A DNA stretch of 64,000 nucleotides from Meandrina meandrites (taxonomy: Eukaryota > Cnidaria > Anthozoa > Scleractinia > Meandrinidae). Both the position numbers and the translations under genes were made by a program. The DNA lies in NCBI GenBank assembly GCA_963693305.1, contig OY855915.1:11741340-11805339 (forward strand), in the 5' to 3' direction. Below the pieces are notes generated by a model. It saw only the letters and a list, made by a program, of their open reading frames with translations. It ran no database searches and had not been told where the DNA came from. How positions within the stretch are numbered: position 1 is the first letter of the stretch; the number at the start of each line of letters is the position of its first letter. This document shows, piece by piece, positions 1-12,555 of this stretch.

Positions 1-182
1 TCCTGTGACACAAATATATATTTTGGCTGTCAAAAATCTGGTAAAATCAGTGACAAAGCCCCCTTAAACTACAGAATGTGAGAAGAAGGGATCTAGCCTG
101 GGAACTGAAGGTTAATATAATGTCAACTATTGTCAGTTATTGTTATTGTTCCTCTTCTTTAAATGAAAAACATTATTCTTAG

Positions 183-3100
183 AGTTTCAGACCTATGCAA
201 AGATTACTGTGGTGTCCTTGATGAGGAATCAATCAAATGTAACTTTCCACTTATTTATGAGTTGCTGGACGAAGTGTTGGTAAGCTGCATTTTTGCTGAT
301 TGTCACTGTGCTCTCAAAATAATCTGAAACTGTTTCAAGTGGGCATATGGGTCATCTTCAGTTGATTGAAAATCCAAATACTTTATAAGTTATAGAAGTA
401 GGGTTTGGATACTGATCTAATCTCATTGCTAATTAATCTTCTTGACTGTTTTCTTTGCAGGATTTTGGTTATGTCCAGGTCACATCAACAGAAAACCTCA
501 AAGCATATGTCTGTAACCAGCCTGAGGTGGTGACAACAGCTGAGGAACCAATATGGCAATGCACTGGAAGAGTAGTGGTACAGACATGTACACTGTATCT
601 TAGTAGCAAATAGAGTATCAAAGAAACTAATTTTCACATCAGCTTCATGTGTTTGTTAGTAAATAATTCCAAACCTGCTTAATCTCCTTTATGCATGTAT
701 GCCATTGCATAAATAAGTCTTTACCAAAGCAGTGTTTTACAGATCTAGAATTAACAGTTGCCCAGGTTTAAATGGATCCTTGCTTTTTCATCTTCCATTC
801 AACTGTAGAATCGTGTAACGTTCCATTACCCTACTGTACTCACAGTTATATAATCAAGCCAGTCGTTTTCTCACAGGCAACTAAGTTGCAAACTTCATCT
901 TGCCAGCCTTGTGGCTTGGTGTCCATTGCTTGATCTTACACCAATGGCATGTGATTCAAGCCCTGTGTGTATTTCTCCCTGTGTTTCTCATCTTCATTTG
1001 GTATAGGCATGCAGGAGATGTACAGACATAGAATAATTCAATTTTTCTCCATTATTTGATAGTATGGCACAGAAAAGATGTCCTTACCAAGTGCTGCTTC
1101 AAATAAACCTGTGGTGCTTCCAAAGATGGGAAAGGTTAGTTGTATGCAAACTAGATAGATATGTCTTGATTGGATGTTAACTTGTAAGATCATTCTATCC
1201 CAGAAGTGTTACACATTGCTGTGCAAGTGATGGAGCGATTTATAATGCAAGAAACTAACTTCTTATACATGACTGTGTACAGTGCAGCAAGTGATAGTGC
1301 ATGCCAATGTGATGGAATGTAGTGGTGCATCTAATTACATAATGCATATTATTACATGTGCAACAGAAGTGCCCAATAATGTTCTATTAATAAAACTCAG
1401 TCTGTATTTTGAGAAGACGTCACTCCCAAAGTGCCCATTCAAGTTGGGATGATTGTACTAAAACCAGGAACACTGGAAAAGCCCAGAACACCGGAACACC
1501 GGTTTGCTTGCAGTTAGTTCCACTTCAATTTGCTTGCGGTTAGCTTTCATTTGTTGGTTAGGGTGACTTTACAGGTGTTTCTGTGGTGTTCTGGTGTTCT
1601 ACGGTGTTCCGGGCTGTTCCGGTGTTGCAGTGTTCCTGGTTCTAGTACATGCCATTCAAGTCTAAACTTTTACATGTATAACATCTTCAAATTTTACTGT
1701 GTAAATATTGATGGTTTAAGTTAGAACTTTGATAATAAATTATTCTTCTTGTAGAGGGGAAACAAACGTGAAGTATTTCTGGATTTACTAGAGAGACTTA
1801 CAGTGCTGATTGGTACAAATGTAAGTAATTCAATTTAAATATTGTAGTGTACTTAAAACTGGGATATTTTTTCACTAATGTACTTAATTATAATGCACAG
1901 ATTTTTCTCCTTTCATTAAAATATATTTGCATACCTCCCTTGCGTTGACTTGACTCCCACCTAATTAACATGATCTCTTCTTGACATTCCTTGTTGGCAT
2001 TTGTTTGGAGTACATGTAAGAAGATAATCATAAAACTTTTATAGAACACAGGGCAGGAAAATTGCCAGGTCCAATTGCCCAGGGCAAGTACCTTATTGTT
2101 ACTTATTTTTGTAGGTCTTAATTTTTGCGATTTTCAAAAAATCGTGAAATTTAATACCCATGAAAACATGTTTTCAACTATTAAGTCCTACGAAATATGC
2201 CTGTTCCATTTTCATGAAATTAAGTTCCCATGAAAATAAGTAACAAAGGTAAATTTTACAAGTGAAAATAGAAATTTTATGGCCTGGTGAGCAAGTGAAA
2301 ATACATGTAGCCTAAGTAGTCTTGCTCCATTCCAATCAGGTAAGAAATATTTAACTAGGGGAAAGTCAAAGCTGAAGTTTACTGGCCCACTGGGCAAGTG
2401 AGTTTTTCCTGCCCCAAGAATAGTTTTTAGAAAAATGAAATGATTGTCTTTATACAGCCTACAAAAACACTTTACAATTTCACCAAATGGCAACATGCAG
2501 TAGCAGTAAATCATTATTCTTCTATCACAAAATGTTTGATAATGTTATTGTTTTATGAATGATTGAGCTATTTGCTTAATGATATCAGTTACAGTTGTTT
2601 TATTTATATGACTGTCAATCAAACTTTTTTAAAGGGAAACATTTTAAGAAGTGAAATTGATGGCTGTATCCAAATGAAAAACTTTGTTGCTGGTTATCCT
2701 GAAGTAAAGATTGCACTCAATGAGGATTTCTTTGTTGGAAAGTCGGATATTGTGTCGCGAGGTATGTTCACTAGTGCTTGTGTGAAAGAAAGAGACAATG
2801 ATGTGGTGTGTAATTTTGTTATGTTTGTCTTGATTATTGTATTCATTGATAAGCATTATTAAAAACCCTGCTAACCTGCCATATTCCACAGGGAAAAGTA
2901 GATGTTTTACTAGTAGTTGAAAGCATTGTTGTTGCATGATAATGAGCAACCATTCATGTCAAAACTCTAGCTTTAGTATACTCTCTTTGCGTGCTTAATT
3001 CATCCTACATTCAAGTGAATTGGAAGTCTGGGTTTTATAACAAAACGTTCCATTCTGACAAGGTGGCATTAGTACTATAGTTCAGTCGTTGCTCAATATT

Positions 3101-6100
3101 TAACAATAATTCCTGTGAAGTTTCATGGAATGTTGCCAGATACTTTAAATAGCTAAGTTGGCTAAAATCAGACGATATTCTGCAAGATTGAGCAGGATAA
3201 CTATTGTTCTATAATTCAACAAAATTGTCAACGAAACACTTCAAATTGTACTAATTCTTACAAAGCGTACAATGTTTTTTTCTGCAGCTGACAGTGTTGC
3301 TGTGAGACTTGATAACTGTACATTCCATGAGTCCGTTGACTTGTCGCACTTTGAAACAACACGGACACTTGTTGTTAGCCCACCGGAAGGAGAGGTTCAA
3401 AACTTATAGCTTTCTTTACATTGCATTATTGTATTCTTGTACGTGTTATCTCATAGTTTTGCTTCCTAACGCTCTAATGTTCTTTTTTTGGATTTCAACT
3501 AGTTTATTGTCATGAAATACCGACTTTCAGAAGCCCTGCAATCAAGTCTTCCCTTCACTTTGATTGCATTTGTTGATGAAAGTGAAGACTCAAAGTGAGT
3601 ATTCCGTCCTTTTGGTGCAAATAGAGATTCCTGAAACAACAAAACCTCTCAGTTTCTGAATGTTTCAGACTGCTAACTGAAAGACAAGTAAATCAAAGAG
3701 CAAATTTTTTTGTCAATCACTTTGGCCGCATCTACATGTAGCATAATGGGCCAATCAGAAATGATCAAACACATACAGTCGTCAGAAAGGGCGGGAAAAG
3801 TCACGTGAGGTGAATTATGCAGATTACTGGCCTAGAATATAAACTCCTTCAATCTAACGAGTTTGAGCGTGCTGCGCAAGCATGGTAACTGTATTTCTTT
3901 GAGACAGACAGACAGACCCAAACTCAGTTTTCTTGAGCTGCCCGCTAATGCAGTCTCCCTTGACCTAATTTTAGCTTAATTTAACCCCACCATCTAGAAC
4001 TGATGTCCATTTAATAGTTAGTACAGCCAAACTGCACTAGAGACTTCAAAACTTCGCTGTTGGCTACAGCTGTATTTCAGTTGTGCAATTTTACTGAATT
4101 ATTTTACAGAGTATTTACCTATTCAAGTATATTTTGGTTCCAACAGGCAGGAAATAGAACTTAGCCAGTGTTATTCTGTACTGTATCAGGGTTGGAAACT
4201 AAAATTCCGGATGCTCGCCATTTGGGCGAGTGACTTCCGAGCTAGTCTCCTAGCTCCACACAAACACAGAAAACATTAATCCCCCCCCGGGCCCCACCCG
4301 CAAACATCAAATATTCAACTTTAATTTTTTTATCACGTATGGCACTGTTCCTAAGGAAGTTTACAAGGTTTCCGTTGAGTTTCTCAGTTCATTTTCAAGG
4401 TATTTCAACACATATTCTTCGAACATCTCAGGCTCTGACTCATAATCCGATATTATCCCCTCATTATCTATGTCTAGCTTTTTCTTCATTTCGCCGCGAT
4501 AGGCGGTCGATTGCCACTTCGATGAAAATTTCTGTGTATTCGCGAGATTCAAGGACCGTTGTTGACGTGCTGTTATCAGGAGGGGTGTTTTCTTGCTAGC
4601 TGATACTTAAGAAACCCCAGGAAGAAATCTCTACATTTTAACACTAAGTGAGTTCAAATAGCAGTGTCTCTTCATCATTTAACGATTACCAAGCGAAGCT
4701 ATTTTTGTGTGTTTGCGAACCAGACAAAGCACCTAGTTTGTGGGAGATTTCAAAATGGTAAACACTGTTAGCTATTAGCTGTGGACAGTAAATTATATTT
4801 CAAAGTGGAAAGTAGAAAGTTACGCTTCTTTTGAATAATATATTCTTGAGCTAAAAATCGTACTCGCCAAACCGGGCGAGTGATCTGTAGTCGCCCAACA
4901 GTTGTGACACTCACCTGGGCGAGTGGGCGAGCGCTATTATCCAACCCTGACTGTATTATGGTTTTTGGGAAAATACGCCAACCCGTTATTTTAAACTCCT
5001 GCTATCTCGAACAACTTTTCATTAGCCTGCATGCAGACATCTCCAATTCCCTTTGCTTCACGTCCCTTTTCCACGTGAAGCAAAGGAAAAAGGAGACGTC
5101 TGCACACAGGCTTCTTTTAATTTTTCTTGGGAGTTCAAAATAGTGGGGTCCTACTGTAAGTCATTATTAACATTTTCTTTTTTATTATTATTATTTATTA
5201 GGAGTCTTGAAGTAGTGCTCAAGTTAAGATGTAATATTCCTTCATCGAGGTAATGTAATGAATGTAGCTTTTTTGATCAGAGGAATCCCTGCTTACAACT
5301 GAAAGGATTTTATCGCCCCAACCGAAATATTACTTAACAAAGGAAAAGGGTAAAAGATACCAAACTCCTTCCCAGGATCTCGCTTATTCACGTCCACTAA
5401 AGTGTAGGCTCGCGGGCTCGCTTTGCTCGCCCACTCAGCGGCTCGCTACTCGCGGCCGCTTGCGCATTATTAGAGAGGTTAAGCATGACGTTTACGGCAA
5501 ACAGCAAACGGCAAAAATAATTCTGATTTTGCTCACTTTTTCTTTAGCACTTAAGGAGGCTCACAACGGTTTCCAGGAATTTCAAGCTCTTAAACTTTGA
5601 TGGGCCAGTACTACAAATCTTTATCAGTTGCTGCTACAATAATGATATCAAACAAATGTCCAATCATTGCTGAAAAAGTTGTGGTCCTTTTCATGACATC
5701 ACTGGTTACTATAGCAACGGTTTTACCTGTTAAAAACACCCTTAATTTTCCCTTTAAGTGCTTATAACTCAAAAACGAGTCTGGTGACCCCTTTTTTATT
5801 ATTGAATAATGATTGGCATGTTTAGATGCAACTTTTTGCAAAGTTAAAAAAATTTCTCCGGAGCAGTTTCAGAGCCACCGTAAATTTTCGAAAATTTAAG
5901 GTGGCTCTGAAACCGCTCCGGAGAAATTTTTCTAACTTTGCAAAAAGTTGCATCTTAACATGCCAATCATTCTTCAATAATAAAAAATGGGGGTCACCGG
6001 ACTCGTTTTTGAGTTATAAGCACTTAAAGGGAAAATTAAGGGTGTTTTTAACAGGTAAAACTGTTGCTATAGTAACCAGTGACGTCATGAAAATGGCCAC

Positions 6101-9100
6101 AACTTATTCAGCAACGATTGGACATTTGGTCGATATCATTTTTGTTGCAGCAACTGATAAAGATTTATAGTACTGGCACATCAAAGTTTAAGAGCTGGAA
6201 AGCGCTGGAAACCGTTGCGAGCCTCCTTACCCTTAATCACAGTAAATGCAAACAATTTCCCTAAATTGTACAAACGGCTAAAATCAGACGGACACCAAAA
6301 GTTCGATTTTTGCCGTTTGCCGTAAACGTCATGCTTAACCTCTCTATTATCATACTCGCGGCCTCCAAAGGGAGCCTGCTCGCAGGCTACCTAAAGTGTG
6401 ACAAATCGTCAACAAGACACTCTTACAAGCAACAGACTGTTTTAGTGAGACCTTTATTAGCGTTATGTCCTAGGGTGCTTTCCATTTGTCAGAACTGGCA
6501 GGCCGGTCTGGTGGCTTTGAATGCGAAACGGACCTTTTTCACGAGATTTTCCGACAAATCCACGATAATAATGTATAACATACATTTATTGACTGATTTG
6601 AACGGACAAATATGACTAACAATAGAATTCTGTTCTCGAATATACCGGTCTGGCCGGCCAGTTCCGACAAATGGAAAACGACCCTAGAGTCGCGCTGGTT
6701 TAAAAGCCATTATGTGGGACTCCATATGCACATCGAGAATTGCAGCAAGCCAGGCCACTGTCATTGTGTTGTGTTCGTGGGCCTCTCTCTACTCACGTGT
6801 ATAAATTAGTATCGGTGAATTACTGGGAAACCTAGCAAAAATCTTGGGGGGAGGGGGGCGGCGTGAATAAACTTGCATCCCATCCAGGAGGAGTAGTTAC
6901 ACTGAGACTCTTAGCTGCCTTGTGCTACGAAGACAGGCACGAGGTGAAGTAGCCTTTTTACAACCACACTTCAGTTCACTTATCATTCCGCTTTTGTGTT
7001 TCTTTTTCTCTAGCTGTGCTAATAACATTGTCGCCAAGCTGCCAGTTCCGAAGTCAACAGACAGGTGTGGTCATTTTTATGAAATCAGTGTTAATAGGGC
7101 AGTAGGACCAGTTGCAAAATTTGAAATCTAAATAGATTTATAGACTCGGAAAATGTATGAAAAAATGAAAAGAATTATGATGTTGATCTTTGCTCTTTTT
7201 TCTCGTCACCAGTGTTTCGCATAACATAACATCCGGGACACAGACAGGAGAGTTCAAGTCATCCGAGAAAGCCTGGTACTGGAACATAAAGAAGCTACAA
7301 GGAGGCTGTGAGATTTCAACGTCTGTTAAGGTTAATACAAAACTAAGTGCATAGCAAAGTACATTTGTCACAGAACACTCTTCCAACCAATACAGCTCAT
7401 AGGTAACTGGTGGAGAACATCTAGCAGGCGACAAGCGCAGGCCGGAATACATGTAGCTCAAGAAAGCAATCGACCATTTAATCTCCTGATTACACGAAAT
7501 TTTCGCGAATCGAAAGTTCGCGTTTTTTGTTTTTTAAATCACAAAAAAATCGCTGTCGCGAAAAGTGACAACAATTAAGTGTCATGATATTATAACGTTC
7601 TTTCCAAAATCGCCAAATTAATAAGTTGTGGTGAAAATTTCGTGTCATATTACGAATGTCTTTTTTTCTGTTATAGTTGCAAACACCCATCTCTTAATAC
7701 TGTTACAGTCGAAGCTCTCATAAGCAGACACCCTCGAGACGCAAAGAAAATTGTCCGTAACTGGAGCTGGCCGCTTACGTGAATGGTTCTCGTAAGCGGC
7801 CACTAGAGGTGTAAGGGATAGATGGCTGCTTACGGGAGCTTGCCCAGCTAACAATAAGTACTGTATTGTAACTGGACGTGGATGACAACAAAACAAGCAC
7901 TGAAATATGGTACTGTAATTACTGTAAAATCATTCTGACGAACGGCGATGTGAAGTTAATTGATAAAACCAAGATACAGAGGTTGTTAATAGGATTTTCT
8001 TTCGGGTGTCCGCTTACGGGAGCTCTAAAACAAAGAAAAAGTCGAAGTCGTAATCTCTGAAAGTGTCCGCGGCCGCTTACGGGAATGTCCGCTTACGAGA
8101 ATGTAAAAATACATAGTTTGTATGGAAGTTAAAACGAGGTTTCAAACAAGCCGGCCGTAAGAAGAGCTGTCCGCTTACGAGAGTGTCCGTAAGAGAGCTT
8201 CGACTGTAAACGAAAGGCGCGTAAGAAACCATAAATTCAGATAAATATTTCACAGTGAGTTTTATGTCATACTGACAGGTTCACATGAGTGAAAAACGAA
8301 AATCTGCAAGAAATGAAGTCGGTCCCGTCAGGTAAGTGCATGAGTTATGAACGTCTAATTTCTCCTTACAATAGCCGGAAATGCATTGTAAGGAGACCGG
8401 TAATGAGAATATAGGAAATCATCAACTAGGGGATACTTTCTTGATGTAACACCAAATTCTCACAACTAGCATTAAGATTAATGTATGGCGGTAGTGAGGA
8501 GAATTCACTTAATTGACATAAGAGCTGATCGTTCCTTGTTCTGTTCGTTCAATCGGAGTTCTGTAAACTGTCTCGTCTTTGAGAATAATTTGCCAGCTGT
8601 AAGTATGAACCCGAATCGTCTCTCATTCGCTAAAATATTTATCGTTTATTTCAGTTTGGAGTTCGAAATACCGATGCATATTTGCTCCGGTCTACAAATC
8701 CGATATGTGCGCGTACAGGAACGCGAGAAAGCTTATAGCCCTTTCCGCTGGGTCCGTTACATCACCCATAGGTAAGATATGGAATTTATTACCGTGCAAG
8801 CCATATTGTCCGTTGTTTGAGACAAGGTCAGACCATATTGTTACCGATGAGATGGCAAGACCCTGCTCTTTTTACTCCAAAGAAGAGCTGAAAAAGCCTC
8901 CCTCTTTTACCTGCCTGTCAACCCAGGGCAACAGGACCTGCTTGTTCCAAGGCTTGAACATTATCCTCTGGATAAAGAACGATCGGGATAGTGTTATCCG
9001 TCCTTAAAAACTGGGACCAGTTTTTGTTGAATCTTGTTATTGTCAAGTACTAATTCAGAAGTATTTTTAATGAAAAAAAAAAATGAAAAAAAGCATATTC

Positions 9101-9155
9101 ACTGACTGATGTTTTTGCTTCCCTTTCTAGTGATTCTTACGTCATTCGGATATGA
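183..9155 (+). CDS. AP4M1: AP-4 adaptor complex subunit mu (3' part, 13 exons)
   Basis: AP4M1 is the cargo-binding medium chain of AP-4, which sorts transmembrane cargo such as ATG9A at the trans-Golgi network. Exons read from GT/AG borders with consistent phases: about 183-279, 461-571 (donor uncertain), 1063-1134, 1755-1820, 2635-2761, 3288-3394, 3503-3594, 5202-5249, 7014-7064, 7213-7330, 8279-8331, 8655-8771, 9131-9155. The first exons give the end of the longin domain (DYCGVL, LIYELLDE, DFGYVQ). A linker follows, then the mu homology domain (FFVGKSD, VMKYRLSEAL, LKLRCNIP, CSGLQIRYVRV). The last residues WVRYITHSDSYVIRI closely match the mammalian C-terminus WVRHLSHSDAYVIRI. The 5' exons lie outside the window. 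An AATAAA occurs at 9387. Introns carry many MITEs, but every exon read here is open. AP-1/2/3 mu chains were considered, but the C-terminus and linker fit AP-4. Confidence 0.93.
1445..1651. mobile_element. MITE with 10-bp target duplication (AP4M1 intron)
   Basis: Inverted arms pair around 1455-1515 and 1590-1648, with termini of the form GTACTA-AACCAGGAACACT and its complement. Perfect 10-bp direct repeats CCATTCAAGT flank it at 1435-1444 and 1652-1661. The interior has no coding capacity. A 9-10-bp duplication suggests a Mutator-like (MULE) non-autonomous element; the superfamily is inferred. Confidence 0.7.
2049..2415. mobile_element. MITE with CAGGGCAGGAAAA-type termini
   Basis: The left end CAGGGCAGGAAAATTGCC is mirrored by the right end GTTTTTCCTGCCCC, and the subterminal word TTGCCCAGGGCAAG recurs in inverted form near 2380-2398. 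There is no open frame of note and no clear target duplication. Probably a decayed hAT-type MITE in an AP4M1 intron. Confidence 0.55.
4187..4949. mobile_element. CAGGGTTGGA-terminated MITE, 763 bp
   Basis: The ends CAGGGTTGGA and TCCAACCCTG are exact inverted repeats flanked by 7-bp direct repeats ACTGTAT (4180-4186 and 4950-4956). Subterminal GGGCGAGTG words occur in inverted orientation near both ends. hAT-like by termini, non-autonomous. It sits in an AP4M1 intron. Confidence 0.7.
5024..5113. mobile_element. 90-bp hairpin MITE
   Basis: The element is almost wholly palindromic, with ends AGCCTGC-GCAGAC and GTCTGC-CAGGCTT and a core CCCTTTGCTTCACGT paired with ACGTGAAGCAAAGG. Flanks CTTTTCATT (5015-5023) and CTTTTAATT (5114-5122) match at 8 of 9 positions and are a probable 9-bp target duplication. 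Located in an AP4M1 intron. Confidence 0.65.
5471..6346. mobile_element. 876-bp foldback (near-complete palindrome) element
   Basis: The two arms, roughly 5471-5889 and 5890-6346, are reverse complements over almost their whole length and are centred on TAAATTTTCGAAAATTTA (5881-5898). The ends TAGAGAGGTTAAGCATGACG and its complement are flanked by TTAT on both sides (5467-5470 and 6347-6350). Matching open frames on the two arms are products of the symmetry, not genes. The right arm holds about 40 extra bases. Inserted in the AP4M1 intron between exons 5202-5249 and 7014-7064. Confidence 0.8.
6470..6687. mobile_element. MITE with CTAGGGT termini
   Basis: The left end CTAGGGTGCTTTCCATTTGT pairs with the right end ACAAATGGAAAACGACCCTAG. 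Inner arms CCGGTCTGG and GGCCAGTTCCGAC also pair. No clear target duplication. The TTTCCATTTGT word recurs in the element at 46882, suggesting a common family. Lies in an AP4M1 intron. Confidence 0.6.
7706..8206. mobile_element. TA-flanked MITE of pogo/Tc1-mariner type
   Basis: The ends CAGTCGAAGCTCTC and GAGAGCTTCGACTG are exact inverted repeats flanked by TA on both sides (7704-7705 and 8207-8208). Several inverted copies of GTCCGCTTACG occur inside. CAGT-GAA-CTC ends with a TA duplication are typical of pogo-like elements. Located in the AP4M1 intron before exon 8279-8331. Confidence 0.7.
8356..8505 (+). repeat. Dispersed repeat, copy 1 of 5
   Basis: Contains the ordered words TAATTTCTCCTTACAAT, GTAATGAGAAT, ATCATCAACTAGGGGATA, TTGATGTA and AAATTCTCACAACTA. 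The same series recurs at about 23634, 29062, 35972 and 58030, always on the + strand. No terminal repeats seen; possibly a SINE-like or solo-end repeat. Confidence 0.6.
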
Positions 9156-9439
9156 TGGAAGACTGCACAGAGTGAACTCAAAAACTACAAACATACAAAG
9201 GTTTTGCTTCTGCGCATGGCCTGTGACGTCATACTTGTGTGACTTTATGACCTGGCGAGAAGAGGACTCCTGGGCACGAGGCAATGTCTTTTTGATGAAG
9301 GGACGGACCATTATTTTTTTGGACAGGGCGGGGGGAGTGCGGAATGGAAAGTGTTGAAAAAATTGTTGGCAGAAAGGAAATTCCAAAATAAATTGTTTCC
9401 AGACACGAAAGCTATCGTTTGCTGAAAGATACTTCTGAT

Positions 9440-9995
9440 AAAAAAAATTGTTTGCACAGACACAAATTTAAACTAAGTACACAGAGCAGGAGTTTCTCGT
9501 GCATTTTGAAAGAGCCGATGAAACTATGACAGGGCCGTAGAAAGGATTTTGCTTGGGTGGGTGCGAGCGCCGGAAGCGTTAGCGGCTAGCGGGGATCCGG
9601 GGGTATTTTTCCCTGGGAGATTTTGAAAAATCAAGTTGTGTCCACATGACTCTCACTCTCAGATTAAGCGGACCTTTGCGGTTCGTTAGGGGGTGCGGAC
9701 GCATCGCACCCCCCCCCCCCCCCTGCCTACAGCCCTGTATGACCAACCTATAACCTAACTCAGTACTCATGTCAAGTACATGTGACCAACCTATATACAC
9801 AAATTAAAAACAAACGTGTCTCTGAACTAAGTGCACAGAGCAGGAGTTTCTCGTGCATTTCTAAAGAGCTGATAAAACTAGTTTAATTTGTTGACAGATT
9901 AAAAACGATGTGACGAACTTAAATACACATGTCAAGTACATGTAACCAAACTAAGTACACAAGAGCAGGAGTTTCTTGGGCATCAACAAATTTGA
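9440..9995 (+). repeat. Three diverged direct copies of a ~120-bp unit
   Basis: The phrase ACTAAGT-CACAGAGCAGGAG followed by TTTCTCGTGCATTT occurs near 9471, 9818 and 9945, with linked words CATGTCAAGTACATGT-ACC at 9768 and 9931. The first interval is split by the MITE at 9530-9737. No coding potential is evident. Confidence 0.55.
9530..9737. mobile_element. CAGGG-terminated MITE with 5-bp duplication TATGA
   Basis: The left end CAGGGCCGTAGAAAGG pairs with the right end CCTACAGCCCTG. TATGA is repeated at 9525-9529 and 9738-9742. A long C-run near 9709-9724 lies beside the right end. The ends resemble hAT; the short duplication resembles the hAT5 group. Confidence 0.65.
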
Positions 9996-9997
9996 TT

Positions 9998-11052
9998 TTC
10001 ACTTTTAAAATGTATACCGTTCTCGCAAAACAAATCCTTTATATTTCGAAGGTTGGGTAGTGTAGGCAAAATTGCTGGAACTCATCTTCTGCGGTTTTCC
10101 AAAGGTGGGTTTGCATCTCGCTCGGCTGGAATGACATCTGAGCTAATTTGTCTTATATTCTTATACTTTGCTTATCAGAATGTAGTATAAAAGTTGGTTG
10201 CTAGACTTGCTTCAAGTCGACCTCACGAACTTTTGGCCGCAAATCGACCTAGTAAGCGTCTTTAATTTAAAGTTGTTAAATAATTTTAACTCTTTTAAAG
10301 CTCAAATAAACTGTTCTCACTGCGCATGCAACCGGCATTTTCTCCAGGAATAGAAAAGTCAACTAGTGTAACAAGAACAGCAGAATCCCACCCTAGAAAA
10401 CCGAGTAGGACTCGGGCACTGAAACTAGCGAGCTCGAGTGTAAAAGTTCCGTAAAGGTTTTATACAAGAGGACAGTGTCAAACAGTGGTTTGCCCATCAG
10501 TAGTTCACTTAAAGCTGTCAACTTTCTAGTCGGGATAAGATCTCTATTTAGCTGTCCTGTACGATTTAACGGTCGATTCGTTTTAAAAAACTTATGCCTG
10601 AAGTACTAAGTTGAAAAAGTATCAAAGTTTCATTAGTGGCATAAATAACATGATTTCCATATTATGAAGCAACTTGGAGTATTTTACACAGTGTAAGATG
10701 TTAATCAACAATGTCACGAGCGTCCGGTGCAACCGTGTTTTAATCTGTGTTTGAAAAAAAGGAACCAAGAAAACATTGTGTCGTGTTGTAAATGAACCCG
10801 GGCTCATAACAGGCAAGTGTTCCAAGCAAGACGCTTAAAAACATCCACACGGAATATTTTGGTCGACGCACGAATGCATCAATTTTAAATGGCTTCCCAC
10901 AACTCCTGTTGATGAAGGCATTGTTGCCCCCGCAGGGTTTTGGGCCAGAGGCCAAAACCCGAGGAGGCACCCCAGGATTCCCCGGGTGTATACATACAAG
11001 GACAAAGAATATTTGTTGGAAAAGTAAAAATGTGTTTGTAGTGGGCGAAGCG

Positions 11053-11090
<38 letters not shown>

Positions 11091-11198
11091 GGGTAATTTT
11101 TCAGCAAGCGTACAAAGTGATATCAGGTAAAAAGAAAATGGCCGTCGCATATTGTGATCGCAGGAAATTTCTTTCTTAAAGTCAAGAAATGGCTTAAG
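9998..11198. other. Intergenic stretch without recognised gene
   Basis: Read on both strands, no convincing coding exon or transposon end was found. The only structure noted is a small hairpin near 10937-10960, GGTTTTGGGCC facing GGCCAAAACC. Confidence 0.5.
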
Positions 11199-12555
11199 AC
11201 ACCCCTCTGTAACAGACCTGGTGTAACCCTACCTGGTGGGTTATTTTGCCCTCCCTGGTGGAATTTTTACCTCCCTGGCCCCTGGTAGATTTTGTAAAAG
11301 GCCCTGGTCAATTTTATTTCTCCCTGGTGAACAATTTAGTTTCCCTGTTGATGTCTGTTAACCTGTAATTAAGAAAAAGTCACGACTCTCGTTTGTTCAG
11401 TCTTTTTTAGTTGTAAAAAATTTGTGTGTGCGTCGAGCTGTGCAAAAGGAACAGTAAATGATTGCGCGTGGGTTCATTCTCGGCCTCAGCGCAGCCTTCT
11501 GGCGCTGACCAGAAGGATCGCGGCCTCTGGCGACCAGAATGGCGCGGGCTTGGAAATGGAAACTGGCTAATTCGGCTGACATGCGCAAACTGGCCCACGC
11601 AAGCAACATTCAAGCGACATTCTCAAACTCATTAATAATTCATCTAGTTAAAACAAAGGAAATCAGAACCGTGAAGGCAGTTTGGAAATCTGATCTTAAT
11701 TAGCATAGATTTTTATGATTTTATTTCTCCGTTTTCTCCAGAGTTTTAGTTTCGATTGAGAAGATATATCAAACACTCGAGAGAGTGTATCATGACATTT
11801 CCAAACACCTCAAAGTTCGTCAAAAATACTGGCAAGATTTCCGCACAGCCCCATTTATTATGCAATACAGTTCTTTGTTTATTGAAAACAATGAACAGAA
11901 CAATAGCCTTTGGGACTAAAGCGCTTTGTTTGAGTCATTTCTTTGTTTTAGTTAACTTGCCAAGTCCAAGTAAGTCTATTTCTAAGTCCAAAATAGTTTT
12001 AGACTTAGAAAAAATTAACGATTTTTATTTAATTTTACGTCGAAAATAGCTAAAATAATTTAAGACTTTAAAATAAGGCGCCAAATGGAAGAAAATTGTC
12101 ATACGTTTTATGGTTACCGCCCCTTATTCAGTGGAAATTTTGAAATGCCAGCTCTAATTCTTTATACAAATTTCTTTCGAAAACTGTTCGAAACTGTTGA
12201 GGTTTGGCATAGTGAGATGTTGAAATCATAGTCCGTAAAATATCATAGTGACAAAGAAATCTGTAACAGAGATTTCGTGCAACTGTATAGCGTATATTAG
12301 TAGTGAATTAAAAATATGTTTATAACGATAATTTTAAATAAATTGTAAATTATCCGCTAGATGGAAGAAATTGAATCCTTACTTTTCGTGTAACTGCCAC
12401 TTTTTCAATGAAAATTCGAAACACCAGCTCCCTAAATCGTCGGCCTCCCTGGTGAAAAGTCGGATCAACCTGGTGGACGTTTGTCCGCCCTGGTAGAATT
12501 TTTGTAAAACACCTGTGAACTGTCAAGCTTCACCAGGTCTGTTACAGAGGGGTGT
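11199..12555. mobile_element. Non-autonomous DNA transposon, 25-bp terminal inverted repeats
   Basis: The ends ACACCCCTCTGTAACAGACC and GGTCTGTTACAGAGGGGTGT are exact complements over at least 25 bp. CCTGGTGG and CCTGGTAGA words repeat as subterminal motifs at both ends, in opposite orientations. No long open frame lies inside the 1.36 kb, so it cannot move by itself. No unambiguous target duplication. Confidence 0.7.

Noticed and set aside
5611..6170. Two genes encoding matching 'GSPDSFLSYKHLKGK'-type proteins
   Set aside because: The frames are mirror products of the foldback element at 5471-6346, on opposite strands, with no homology to known proteins.
9579..9800. Minus-strand ORF containing GGGGG and RKGPLNLRVRV
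   Set aside because: It is the interior of a CAGGG-type MITE; the Gly run is the C-tract read in reverse.
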